A stretch of 64,000 nucleotides of DNA. Source: Castanea sativa (lineage: Eukaryota; Streptophyta; Magnoliopsida; Fagales; Fagaceae). Each line of letters opens with the position of its first letter. The stretch's first letter is position 1. Where the stretch lies: positions 39,709,873 to 39,773,872 of the forward strand of contig NC_134019.1 in assembly GCF_040712315.1 (NCBI RefSeq), given 5' to 3'. The translations under genes and the position numbers were made by a program. A model generated the notes under the pieces. It worked only from the letters and a program-made list of their open reading frames with translations, did no database searches and had not been told where the DNA came from. Below are positions 24,001-35,180 of the stretch, in pieces.

Positions 24001-25021
24001 TGGAGGGACAAACCTCTCCCATAGAAGGTATTGTCCGCTTTGGGAATAGGCCGAGGAGGCCAATGCCACCCGCACGGATTTGCTCAATCCCACATCGGGG
24101 AGAGATGCATCCCACTCGTAGCTTATAAGCATGAGCTCACGAGTGAGCAAGTCTAAAAAACTGCGCTTGGTGCTCACTTGATGGCACTCCTCTACTTTGG
24201 CCCAGCGCCAAAAGAAGAGGGGGAAGGTGGGGGTTTCCCCTTAAACCCCAAAAGGTGCCTTTTTATGGAGGGACGAACCTCTCCCTTAGAAGGTATTATC
24301 CGCTTTGGGAATGAGCCGAGGAGGCCAATGCCACCTGCACGGATTTGCTCAATCCCACATCAGGGAGAGACATCTCCCACCCGCAGCTTATAAGCATGAG
24401 CTCACAAGTGGGGTGTACCCATCAAGTAGTACTACTTGATGGGTAAGTCTAAAATACTACGCTTGGTGCTCACTTGATGGCACTCCTCTACTTCGGCCCA
24501 ACACCAAAGGAAGAGGGAAAAGGTGGGGGTTTCCCCTTAAACCCCAAAAGGCGCCTTTTTGTGGAAGGACAAACCTCTCCCTTAGAAGATATTTTCCACT
24601 TTGGGAATGGGCCAAGGAGGCCGATGCCACCCGCACAAATTTACTCAATCCCACATTGGGAAGAGACGCCTCCCTCCCGCAGCTTATAAGCATGAGCTCA
24701 CAAGTGGGGTGTACCCATCAAGTAGTACTACAAGTGAGCAAGTCTAAAAAATTGCGCTTAGTGCTCACTTGATGGCACTCCTCTACTTCGGCCAAGCGCC
24801 AAAGGAAGAGGAGGAAGGTGGGGGTTTCCCCTTAAACCCCAAAAGGCGCCTTTTTGTGGAGGGACAAACCTCTATCTTAGAAGGTATTGTCCACTTTGGG
24901 AATGGGCCAAGGAGGCCGATGCCACCCGCCCGGATTTGCTCAATCCCACATCGGGGAGAGACGTCTCCCACCCGCAGCTTATAAGCATGAGCTCACAAGT
25001 GGGGTGTACCCATCAAGTAGT
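24001..25021 (+). repeat. GC-rich tandem array, four copies, ~295 bp period
   Basis: Copies begin at TGGAGGGACAAACC-like starts near 24001, 24266, 24562 and 24857; spacings are 265, 296 and 295 bp, and the last copy is half length. Each unit has CAATCCCACATCGGGGAGAG, GCAGCTTATAAGCATGAGCT (TATA-like) and GGTTTCCCCTTAAACCCC. Copy 2 carries a perfect 30 bp palindrome at 24416-24445; copies 3 and 4 keep only one arm. The first unit lacks the ~30 bp around this site. The CCCACATCGG plus TATA layout is reminiscent of LTR or TRIM promoters, but no primer site or flanking duplication was found. It directly abuts the pararetrovirus. Confidence 0.85.
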
Positions 25022-25170
25022 CGTAAAGTGAAGTCCCAGATCCGAACAGTAAGGCTCGTGAAGCCAGGAGAGCGTAAGGGCATGAGAGGAATAGGGTTGG
25101 TTACAGTATGTGTTACGAAATGCAACGGTTGTGAGAAAAACATGATAATTGAGTGTTATAACTAAGATAA

Positions 25171-26406
25171 GTATGGATAGGATGTGGAGATCCAACTCCT
25201 CTATTAGCTCCAGGACTGGTTGTCCTCCTGATATTGTAAAGGAAGAAGATCACGCTATAGAAGATATGAGTACCCTGATTTCCAAAAATGGAATATCCTT
25301 AAGATTTCTACTAAAACTGTTTATGAACTTAACTGGTCTAAAAAAAGTGTTTTCTCTGAATATAGAGTTAGAATTGTTGAACAAACTTTTTCTATCTCTA
25401 GAACTCATGAAAAATGTTGTTTATTTTCTAGAAAAAATTTTAATGATTTTATGACCAAGAAGAATCTCAAATATTTACATATTGGTCTTGTTCAAGTTGT
25501 TGTTAAACCCTTGACTAGAAAAGGTATTAATGCTTTTGTGCTTATGTGTTTACGTGATGCTAGATTTAAAAGATTTAATGATTTAATGATAGCATTCTTG
25601 GTATGATCACTGCTTCTTTATATGATGGTCCTGTTTACTTTGATTGTTATCCTGATCCTGATCTTGCTCTTGCTTTGGATGATCCTAATATTGTTAAAGC
25701 TTTAACTATGAATATATTGACATCTGGTTATGATATGGATGATGGCAGTAAGCCTTTTACTCTTATTTACCGAATTTATTATAGACTACTTGATTCTCAA
25801 TTAACTCCTCGTGCTAGAGGTAGAGATCCTGCTGGTAAAACCATGTTAATTCAATGTTCCACCCCTGATACTAAGATCCAAGTCCCCAAAATGATTCAAT
25901 GACAAGATATTACTCTTCCCAAAGAATGGACTTTGGAGCGTGAAACTCCACCTGTTAAACCTGTTTTTGATGAACTTGATCTTACTCATATTTTGCAATA
26001 TGATGATGGTACTATTAAAATACGTTTTGGTGAAAACAAACCCTTGAGGATCAACGAAGGAAGACATTCCTTTGCTGGATCTGAAAGTTTTGCTAAAAGA
26101 GATCATGAAATTGATGAGTTTTTGAAAAAGAATTTTGAAAAACTTGATCTAAGGCTAAAAGGAGTTGCAAGCAACAACTCTCAAGTTAGCACTCTTTTTT
26201 ATTCAACTAAGGCTGAATCTCCCTCTAATGTTAACAAAAATATTTCTGAAGAAGAAGAAGATGATGCAAAATCTGATGCTTCTTCTGGATCTGATTTTCC
26301 ACCTATTGAAACCCTTATTTTTCATAGTCAATTACGAGTGATAAATCTTATGGATATGGATTTTGAAATTAATTTTGAAATTGATATGGTTGCTTTATAC
26401 AATTAA
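25171..26406 (+). pseudogene. Caulimovirid movement protein region (30K superfamily), broken
   Basis: The region corresponds to the N-terminal part of the viral polyprotein. Recognisable features are the block LVQVVVKPLTRKG, a conserved MCLRDAR, the DGPVYFDCYPD motif, and IYRIYYRLL. In an active virus this domain forms tubules at plasmodesmata for cell-to-cell movement. Damage includes a frameshift near 25270-25290, a short tandem duplication near 25575-25590 that shifts the frame, a TGA at 25900-25902 and a stop at 26404-26406. An acidic Glu/Asp/Ser-rich tail lies at about 26230-26330. Homology is judged by eye. Confidence 0.8.
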
Positions 26407-28185
26407 TTCATGTCTAAAGCAAATAGAAGTAAAAGAAAGTATTACCAAAGTACTTTTGCTCAGTCCGAAAAAAATAGAGTTAAAAGGAAATGGAAAGAAA
26501 AAATGACTTTGTTAAAACAACATATTTTGTTTTTTGATTACCTTGAAAATTACTATGTTTCAAAAAATGAAGTTCATACTAATCATTTGAACGTAATGAG
26601 AAAATCTGCTTTTAAAAAGGAAGACAAAACCATTGTTCGGTTTAGTCATCCACCACTTGAAACTGTTTTGATCACTTGCAAAAATGATAAAGAAACTACT
26701 GAGGTAAAAGCCTCTCCTTTCAAAATTGCTGATGATAAAACCCCTATTTATGCCATTATTGAACAAAACAATTTTGCTAATGAATCTTTGCATGTTATTG
26801 GTCAACAGCTTGACCGTATTGAAGAAAAAATTGTTGAGAAAACTATTGTCTCAAAACCTGAGAAACCTTTGATTGATTTACCCAGTCAAAAGGGAAAAAT
26901 TAACTTCAAAACTTCTCAGAGTAGAACTCTTGATAAAGTTGAAGCTCAAAGTTCAACTCTTGAAAAGGTTGAAAAAATGCTAGCTGATTTAAATGTTAAA
27001 ACTGAAGAAACTTCCACTTCTAAAAATACTGCTTGTGCATATTTCAAGAAATGAGAAAGAAATTGTTTCTGAAGAAAACACTAATTCTGACTCATTATCT
27101 TCTGTTTCTTACAAAAATGTTTTTGATAATGGTATACCAGAAGTTAAAAGATTTGTTGGAAAACCTAATCCCATGTCTTTTACAAAAAACTGGTATTCAA
27201 ACCTACTCCTCCTAATATGCAGTTTGAAGAAAGATCTTTTCAAACTCAATTTTCTGTTTCTGCTGAAAAACTCTATGAATGGAATATTGATGGTTTGTCT
27301 GAACAAGAAATTATTAACAAATTGGCTCACATGTCTATGGTTGCTATTGCATACATTAATAACCATCCTGATCTTGATCACCCTGATATTGTTGACTTGC
27401 TTGTTACTGGTTTTTCTAGTACTCTTCGAAGATGGTGCGATAAACATCTCACAAAAGATTCCAGAGAATCTATTAAACATTCTGTTAAAATAGATAATGA
27501 AGGTATGCCGATTTTTGATGAAAGTATTGGACGAGGTATTCCTGATGGTGTCAATACCTTGGTCTATACTATTCTCAAACATTTTGTTGGTACTCCATCT
27601 AATATTTCATCTTGAATTTCTGATTATTTGAATAATTTGAGATGTCCTACTATGTCTGATTATAGATGGTATCAAGATGTGTTTATCTCCAAAGTAATGC
27701 TTCGGAATGATTCCACGAAGCCTTATTGGAAAGAGAGGTTTATTGATGGTCTGCCTCCTATCTTTGCTCATAAGGTAAAACAAGAATTAATTGGTAAAAA
27801 TGATTCTATTGACGATGATAATCTAACTTATGGTGATATTTTTAGTACTATTAAAAAACTTGGAATCAACATGTGTAATGATGAAAAATTGTTAAAACAA
27901 CAATTAAAAAATAAAAAGAAAACTAAATATGAAATGAGTAATTTCTGTGAACAATATGGTTTACCTCCTATTACCCCTTCCAAGCAAAAAGGAAACAGTA
28001 AACATGATAAAGTTTACAAAAGTTATTCCCATAAAAAGCATAAAAGTTATAGAACCAATTTTGTTAAACTCAATGATTATTATGCTAAAAAGAAGTCTGC
28101 TTTTAGAAAACATGATAAACAAAGGTTAGGAAAAGGTAAATGCTTTAACTGTAGCAAATTTGGCCATTTCAATTAAAGATTGTAA
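26407..28185 (+). pseudogene. Caulimovirid linker and coat protein region with broken CCHC finger
   Basis: Continuation of the polyprotein. A lysine-rich, probably coiled-coil linker (26410-27054, with the repeated SQSRTLDKVEAQSSTLEKVE pattern) leads to a capsid-like region (about 27195-28135) with a MVAIAYINNHPDLD-type helix block, a WYQDVFISKV segment and a basic Lys/Tyr-rich tail. It ends in CFNCSKFGHF at 28141-28170. A frameshift and stop fall between the His and the last Cys of the zinc knuckle, so the fourth ligand (KDC) is in another frame. Other breaks are at 27052-27054, about 27190 and 27613-27615. Normal role: packaging of viral DNA. Confidence 0.75.
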
Positions 28186-29625
28186 CCAAAAGCCTGGTAA
28201 ATTGAAAAATAAATTGAATCTGTTAAACATTAATGATGATGATCTAAATGAATTGTTTCAAATACTTGAAATTACTGCTTTGTTTGATTCATTTGAAGAG
28301 GACTTCTCCTCCTCATCTGATTCTGAATACCACTCTTGTAGTGATACTTCTGATTCTCCTAATGTTAAACTTGGTTGCAGAGATTCATGTTGTAATGTTG
28401 TCAAATCTGTTAATGTGCTAACCAAAAGTGAAGAACAAGATAATTTACTGTTAACCATAATAAGTAAGATTGAATATGTTGAACTTCAAAAAGAGTATCT
28501 TGATAAGTTTTAACAAAAGATGAAAAGCCTAAAAAACTTAAATCTAAAATAAGTTTTGAAGAAACTTTAGAAAGATTTAATAAAAACAAATGTAAAGAAT
28601 TAACTGTTAATGATCTTCAACGAGAAATTACTGTTATTAAACAAGAAATAATTCAGTTAAAAAATTATGTTAAAACCGTTAAAAATGACACTGTTAATTT
28701 CAAACAAGAATTGTTAATTCTCAAAATTGATAAAAATATGGATAAGAATCAATCTAATAATGATGAGCAAGAAGATGGAGAAGGATCCACTCAACAAGCT
28801 CCTCCCTCTAGTAATGTTTCTAATAATGATATAATTAATAATCAACTTGCTCTTGTTAAACATGTGATGCCTCCAAAATGGTTTACTAAAGTCAAAATTA
28901 TTGTTTCACATGATTATGCTTTTGATACTATTGCCATGATTGATTCTGGTGTTGATGTTAACTGTATTCAAGAAGGATTGATCCCTTCTAAATATTTCGA
29001 AAAATCAACCGAAAGATTGGTTTTTGCTAATGGTTCTAAAATGAAAATTAAATATGAATTGAGTAATGCCCATATTTACCATGCTGATGTTTGCTTCAAA
29101 ATACCGTCTGTGCTTGTTAAGAATATGACTGATAAAGTGATTCTTGGTCTGGCTTTTATTAATTCGTTGTATCCTTTTCTTACTGAACATGATGGAATTA
29201 CTACTGATTCTTTTGGATAGAAAGTAAAATTCAAATTTGTTTCAAAATGTGAAATACATGCTAATAATGTTTCCGATCTGATTCATGCTAAAATTAAACA
29301 TTTTAACTTCCTTAGACAAGAAGTTAGATACAAAAGAATTGTTGAACAACTTCTTGATAAAATGTCCCAATCAAAAATTGATGATTTCCAAAGAATATTG
29401 ATGAGTAATGTTTGGAGTAATGTTTGCTCTGATGTTCCCTACTCTAGTATACTTAATAGCTTTTGGCATAAGAGAGAATACGTTGATGAAATCTCACCTT
29501 TTACAAAACCCCAAAGTCATACTCTACTCTGGCCCATTACTCATATCATGTTCCTACATTATCCTGACAATTCTACCATAAATGCTTTTTGCTCCTCCCA
29601 TTCTAAAACTTGTCATCCTGCATAA
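28186..29625 (+). pseudogene. Caulimovirid aspartic protease region; RT absent
   Basis: After an acidic Ser/Asp-rich stretch (28290-28370) and a coiled-coil-like segment (28530-28740) comes the retropepsin-like domain. The active-site block IDSGVDVNCIQEG is at about 28939-28977; family members normally have Ala where Val stands here. The following NMTDKVILG flap/ILG motif is at about 29122-29148. A TAG at 29218-29220 is followed in frame by the region that normally precedes reverse transcriptase (NSFWHKREYV, about 29458-29487). The frame then runs into unrelated sequence to 29625; all RT and RNase H motifs are missing, indicating a large internal deletion. Confidence 0.75.
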
Positions 29626-29655
29626 CTGATATATATTATTACTATATTATGGTTC

Positions 29656-31214
29656 TTGAAAAAGAATTTTCAAAATCACAACTACTTTAATTATTTCTCC
29701 CTTGATTGGCAGGTAAGAGAAAATATTACTACCACTAATAAGTGGAATATGACTTCTTCGGCAGAGAAAAGGAATAAGGGGAAAGCTCCTGCACAAGACT
29801 ATCCTCAAGACGAAAGGCTCCCAGCGGGACAACCTTTTGTAATGCATGAAGGCACATCTTCTGGAATGAAATCTAGTAATGCAACATCCCTTCAGGAATT
29901 TGTCCCGGCAGAGGTGACATATTCCAGTGGTGATATAATTATTGCTTTGTAGGAAGTTCTGTCCAGAAACCTACAATTCCATAATGGAGCTTTCACAGAT
30001 CTACCTGATTCTATTAAAATAATTCTTGATAACCTCCAAGCTGCTTTTAAAATGAACCAAAAAACACTCTTCAAGAAAACCCTCCAAGCATTGGAAATCC
30101 ATCTTGTTAACCTTACTGCTCAAAATGAGGTCTATTCAAACTATTTTGCCAATCCTGTTTCAGAAGACGAGTCTCATAGGAGTCATCTTGATAATCCAAC
30201 TCCCACAACCCTTATTAGTCAACTCTTTGGCAAAGTAGAAATCCATTCAATGGATAAAAAGACTATAATGGAAACTGATTATGCTTGATTGAGTCTTAAG
30301 ACCCAATCTTTGCTAAGAAGTGTTGTTGCCAACTTGCCTCCAGAAGTACAATCTTGTATTTTTGAAAGCAAGGCTATGACCAAAGATCTTGATCTTTGGT
30401 TCCAATGTTTCAAAAATCTTGTTACGATCACTCCTGATCTTGTCCACTCAAATGATCCTGACAATATTCACATAAGGTCAGAATGAAAAAAGTGCTTTGA
30501 AAGTAGTCTCAGAGTACATGAAATGCATCATTCATTTCTTGGTCTTTTGATTAATTATGAAGATGGTTTAGATGAAAATCCATTCTGGCTTTCCTAGATG
30601 TTTGAATTTGGCTTCGTCAAACTCATAAAATTAACGAGTCATGATCAAATTAGCCAATTCCCTAATATTATACAAAAGGTTGTTGCAAAAACTGAAAGTC
30701 CTTTTGTATCTATTAGATGCTGGAGTACTCTACCCAAATGAAAAAAAAAAATAATTGGATGAATATTCAACCGTCAGAACATATTGTTCTCATTAATGGT
30801 TATACCTACCAGGGACAATGGTATGAAGGTAATACTTATGTTCCCAACAAACGTCCCTATGCACTTGCTGAATGTTGGAGAAGTTATTTCAATAATCAAA
30901 TTCTTGATGTCACCCAAGAATTATGGAAAGATTACCATTTTTTTGGATGCACAGATAGAATTTCTATTTTCGTAAGCAAACCCTATGCTTCTGCTATCCG
31001 CCACATGCACAGAAAAAGTCATGATAATTTAAACAGGTTCCTCATACTAGGAAAAAATCCTGTATACGAACCACTGTTATATTGTGGTTTCTGCAACCAG
31101 TATTCAACCTATCATGAACATGAGTGTAATGATGATCCCCCATGGGATCCTTGTCCCGAATGGGACTCTTATGAAGGCTATCATTCTGATGCTGCTTCTA
31201 CTAGTTCTATCTGA
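29656..31214 (+). pseudogene. Second viral ORF of the endogenous caulimovirid, broken
   Basis: A long, mostly continuous frame broken by TAG (29950-29952), TGA (30286-30288), TGA (30484-30486), TAG (30597-30599) and a run of A near 30740 that shifts the frame; the last part (30740-31214) is intact and ends in an acidic tail. Visible features are a Lys/Ala/Pro-rich start, a SLLRSVVANLPPEVQ block and, in the last part, CWRSYFNNQILDVTQELW and a Cys/His cluster (CGFCNQYSTYHEHEC). Some caulimovirids carry an ORF of unknown function at this position. I cannot assign a function. Confidence 0.6.
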
Positions 31215-31699
31215 TTAATTCCAATATTCACCAAAGGGAAAATAGTTACTATTTCTTTACCTGAAGATGAATACTTTTGCTTTCCTCTTTTGTTGACTTC
31301 TTCAAAAGACTACTATTTTCTGAAATTGATGTTTCTTCTTGAAAACCAATACGGATGATATTTTGATATATCCTTTTAGGGTGAAAAGAGATTACTATTG
31401 CTTTCCCCCCGATGATGATGATTCTGTTGACTAGCTTTCTATTGCCTATCTTGGTACGGATATCGCTGAGACAAATATTGTCATTGCTTTATCCAATACT
31501 TTTACTGATGATGTCTCCACTAATGCTGCTGATGATTTTGCTATTAACTGCTTTTGGCACATCATGCCAAACTACTTTTGGCCAACTTGATTCCTTTCGG
31601 ATTTGGCACTCTTATTGCTCTTGTCACCTCTCACAGGTACTAATATGAATAGTGAAAAATGCAAAAAATGTCACTATTCACTTTTCCTATTCACTGCTT

Positions 31700-31935
31700 T
31701 ATTTACCTATATAAGGGGGGTTGTCCCTTATTGCAATTCAGAACTTTCTTTAGGCTTAGAACTTGCTCTAGGCTTGTCTACTTCCAAAAGAATAGTTTCT
31801 CACTACTTCCCACAAAGCTTGTAACGAGGACCAGGACTAGCTTTCAAGCCTTGTACTGTTTATCCTGGTGATCATTGTAATCTAGTAACTACAACTACTA
31901 CTATTGTAAGTGTTTTGAATTAATTTCAATAAACA
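31700..31935 (+). promoter_or_regulatory. Pararetrovirus-type promoter and poly-A block
   Basis: A strong TATA box, TATATAAG, is at 31708-31715 and a poly-A signal AATAAA at 31928-31933, about 220 bp downstream. This spacing is the layout of caulimovirid terminally redundant RNA, where the poly-A signal lies shortly after the start site and is bypassed on the first pass. It sits at the expected place after the second ORF. Confidence 0.7.
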
Positions 31936-31954
31936 CTTCTGTTTCAATATCTTT

Positions 31955-32098
31955 TATCTATTTTGATATAGCTGCTTGGCTGGTTCTACCGCCTTAATTT
32001 CAATTATCATTTACTTTGAATTGATTTATTTTGATATAACTGCTTGGCTGGTTCTATCATCTTACTTTCAATTATACTTACTTTGAATTATTATTATC
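31955..32098 (+). repeat. Two-copy tandem repeat, ~76 bp
   Basis: The TTTTGATATAGCTGCTTGGC block is repeated at about 31960 and 32028, each copy ending with TACTTTGAATT. It lies just right of the viral poly-A signal and may belong to the viral locus. Confidence 0.75.
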
Positions 32099-32144
32099 AT
32101 ATTGTGCTTCTGCCCCTTCTGCGCCTTAGTCCTTCCCCTTTTAT

Positions 32145-32145
32145 G

Positions 32146-32180
<35 letters not shown>
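32145..32180 (+). repeat. (GT)n(AT)n microsatellite
   Basis: About 13 GT units followed by TATATATATA. Confidence 0.95.
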
Positions 32181-32362
32181 GATATAGATGGATGACTGCA
32201 AGGTCAATACTCATATCTTGGCCACATTTAATAATCATTACAGTAATACAGAGAATCAAAGGAGAACGCATTTTTGATGGAATTTCTTAGGTCCAATTCA
32301 CATAAGTGGCACATTTATCAGCTAAAGAAGGCACGAGTAGCTAAGGCCATTCAAGTAAGTTA

Positions 32363-32481
32363 GGGCCTGTTTGGTAAGAGATTTTTAGTAACATTGTTGT
32401 TGTTTTGTGGAAATACGTGTGAGTAAAAAAGCGTGTGAAAATACATATAATATTGTTTAAACAACAGTACCAAACACCCCC
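32363..32481. mobile_element. MITE, PIF/Harbinger-type, 119 bp
   Basis: Termini GGGCCTGTTTGGTA and TACCAAACACCCCC are inverted repeats, and the element is bounded by TTA (32360-32362) and TTA (32482-32484), the 3 bp duplication typical of Tourist/PIF-Harbinger MITEs. Confidence 0.85.
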
Positions 32482-32534
32482 TTAATCATGTTGATGTGCC
32501 CAATGCTTCTGGTACCTAATGGACATTTGGATTG

Positions 32535-32790
32535 CTGTACTGCTATCCCATTACAATTTGAATGAAAGTTTTATTTTGACTAATTCCCCCCAACAACAAA
32601 AATTGTAAAATACTATATCATTTCATCCAAATTTCAAAATTCCTTGTCCAGATATACTCCTCAAATGAATATTTTCATAAGAAAAATCTGTTTACATCTA
32701 TAATTAACTTAATACATAATTATTATGGCTTTTGAGTTGAGTTTGTAGTGTGCTTTTGTGTTAGAATTTCTTTTGGACAATAGGAAGCAA
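32535..32790 (+). repeat. Dispersed repeat shared with 17385-17680
   Basis: Second, shorter copy of the non-coding repeat found upstream of the NLR gene, starting ACTGCTATCCCATTACAATT. A C-run follows at 32808-32824. Confidence 0.7.
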
Positions 32791-32989
32791 TGCTCCCTCA
32801 CCCCCGTCCCCCCCCCCCCCCCCCACAATTTTTTAACAATTATTAATATATATGTGATTATTAATAACAATTTTGTTCTATAAAAGTAATAATATCTTAA
32901 TTTTTTATAATATTTTTACTAACTGTATAATCTCCTTTTTATCATAAACAGAACCTTCCTTTTAGCAGAATTGTACAATGAGCTCTTCA

Positions 32990-34489
32990 TAATATATTTG
33001 ATTGATGCTCATTAAGTTTTACTAAAGGCCCTCAATACATAGCCCATCATTTAGGACTAGTAGACCAGAAACATCAACAGTTCCTTTGCCAAGGACATGT
33101 GATTTACCACCCTCACCAAAGGAAGCAGTGTCTCTTGTACCATCATGTGGTACAGTCTTGAACAAGGATTTATCACCATTCATGTGTCTAGAGTCTCCAC
33201 TGTCAAGGCATCATATATAAACTTCAAAGACCTTCTGTGGACCATGTACCATAAGACATAAGTGATCTTCCTTTGATTTTAATTTGTTGGGTCAGGGCTT
33301 TAACTTGGTTTGTTAAACCCCTTTTCATTCACTTAAACTGAATTATACACAGGGTTTGGAGGGACATTCTTCCTTTATCATAGCTAGTCTTCTGAGAACA
33401 AAACAACTGATTCAAATTTTCACTCGAGAACTTCTTTAGCAGAGACTTAGATTTTAGAATTTTCAATTTTCTCACCATATTTCTTAGTTCTCTCAAATAG
33501 AGGCATTTTCTTCCTTGTCATTTCCAATCTACCTCTTTGCTTCATCCAATTCAACCAATAAGACCTGCTTTTCATGCTCTATCTCATTCAAACTCTTTAA
33601 GGGAAAGCTTTGAGATTTTATTCTATCTATTACATTCCTTGAAAAGATTAATGTAGGCTACCTGAAGTCCTTCCTCATCATCAACCTCTTCCTCACTATA
33701 TTATTCACAACTCTTACTTGAGGCAGTAGAAGGCTAAGTAGCTATTTGCTCTTTTTATCTTTTTTCTTAGTTTAAAAATCTTTCTGAACTACTTAGCAAA
33801 TAGGTCTAGATCCTCATCATTCAACCACTATTCATCTGAGGTACCATTTTCTTCTTCCTTGACTGTTCTAAGGTAATGGACTTGTTTTTCCTAGGCTGAG
33901 GGAAGGAGAATTCATAGGTTTAAAGTGAGCTAACTAAGTCTTCTATCTTAACAGTGTCAAGATCCTTGCTTCCTTGATGACAGCCACTTTGGGATGGAAC
34001 CTCTCAGCAGGGAGAGATCTAATGACTTTCCTAGCTATATTGGACTCAGGGATTCACTCTCCTAGGTTAAAGCTTGAATTAACTATGTCACCTAGTTTGG
34101 TGTAGAACTCACAAAAGCTTCATCCTAATCTCTTATAACCTAGATGTTATCATTTGTAACTTTTGAGTTCTTCGCAGATTTAGTTCCCTCATTAGTTGTT
34201 TTCAAGAGATCCCAAACCACTTTACTTTTCTCACACATAAATATATTTTCAAACTCTTCTTGTGAGACAAACATGAAATTGGCATTCAATCCTTTACTAC
34301 TCCAATTGCTTTCACGTCACTCATCCTTAGACCACTCACCTACACTACTTTAAGGTTCGGTCCAACCCTCTTCAACAAACAATCATACCTTTTCATCTAT
34401 AGATTTCGGGAACATTCCTATGTGAACCTTACAATAAGCATAAATACTGCCATCAAAGTCTAGACATTAATGGGCCGTGCTTTATCCAT
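32990..34489 (-). pseudogene. Degraded Copia-type gag and protease
   Basis: On the minus strand, from an ATG at 34489, the sequence resembles the gag of the nested Copia element: a stretch like LVNSSFNLGES and the arginine/leucine-rich KVIRSLP follow around 34070-33990. Near 33204-33181 is the Copia protease motif DSGDSRHM, followed by KSLFKTV, FGEGGK and LGKGTVDVSGLLVL to about 33000. Numerous stops and frameshifts are present. Integrase and reverse transcriptase are not seen. The 34500-36280 region to its right may hold the remains of its LTR. Confidence 0.75.
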
Positions 34490-35180
34490 GACAGCCAGGG
34501 CTCAAGCATCAGTGGATCACAGTCAGGATAGTAAAACATAACTAATTAAGTGAACATGAACTCATAAAAAATCTTATTTAGACCTAACTATAACTTAACC
34601 AATAAATATTCAATCAACTAGATATTTTTATTTTACGCATTAGTAAACAATCTATCCAGGGCAAAATCTATCACAGCAATAAAGATAAAAACATGAAGAT
34701 TTAGTAACAAAGTTTAAAACCAAAGAACTTCTTTAGTGAAAAAAAAAAAAAAAATACACCACTCCTGGATACTGAACCCCATAAGGCAATTAATTATAAT
34801 GAATGATTTTACAGATTCTCACAAAACCTTTATGACTAGACCCTACTAACACAGTAGTATTGAGTTCACCACTGGAACTCCAAAAACCTCTACACTACTT
34901 CTACATGAATTCCAAGATATCAATGCAAGCACTAATGTTAAGCAATGAACTTTTTGGTTTAAATAAAATTTGGAACTTGAAGTTAATCAAAGGTATGCCA
35001 TGAGAATGCAAAGCCCAGCACAAGATCAAGATCAAACCAGGGGAGGTTAGAACTTAGAAGCAAGGAGGCTCTGCAGAGTTTTCTAGAGTGACTTGCCTAC
35101 CGAGTAAGATGTGCCTTGATATATTCCAGAAATTATGCACATCTTGCTCACCAAGCCATGTTTTATAAAAACAATATCTG

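Larger units (their letters stand above)
25022..31940 (+). mobile_element. Endogenous caulimovirid (pararetrovirus), degenerate, RT-less
   Basis: An integrated plant DNA virus remnant. In order it has a 30K movement protein, a coat protein with CCHC finger, an aspartic protease, the beginning of the region before reverse transcriptase, then a second ORF and a promoter/poly-A block. This order fits florendovirus- or petuvirus-like Caulimoviridae. No reverse transcriptase or RNase H motif is present on either strand between the protease and the second ORF, so about 1.5-2 kb is missing. Many stops and frameshifts mean it cannot encode virus. The left edge touches the tandem array; no tRNA-Met primer site was found. 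Confidence 0.85.

Noticed and set aside
24001..25021. Cassandra-type TRIM
   Set aside because: Cassandra LTRs carry a 5S rRNA-like promoter, which I do not see; the TRIM idea is left only as a possibility.
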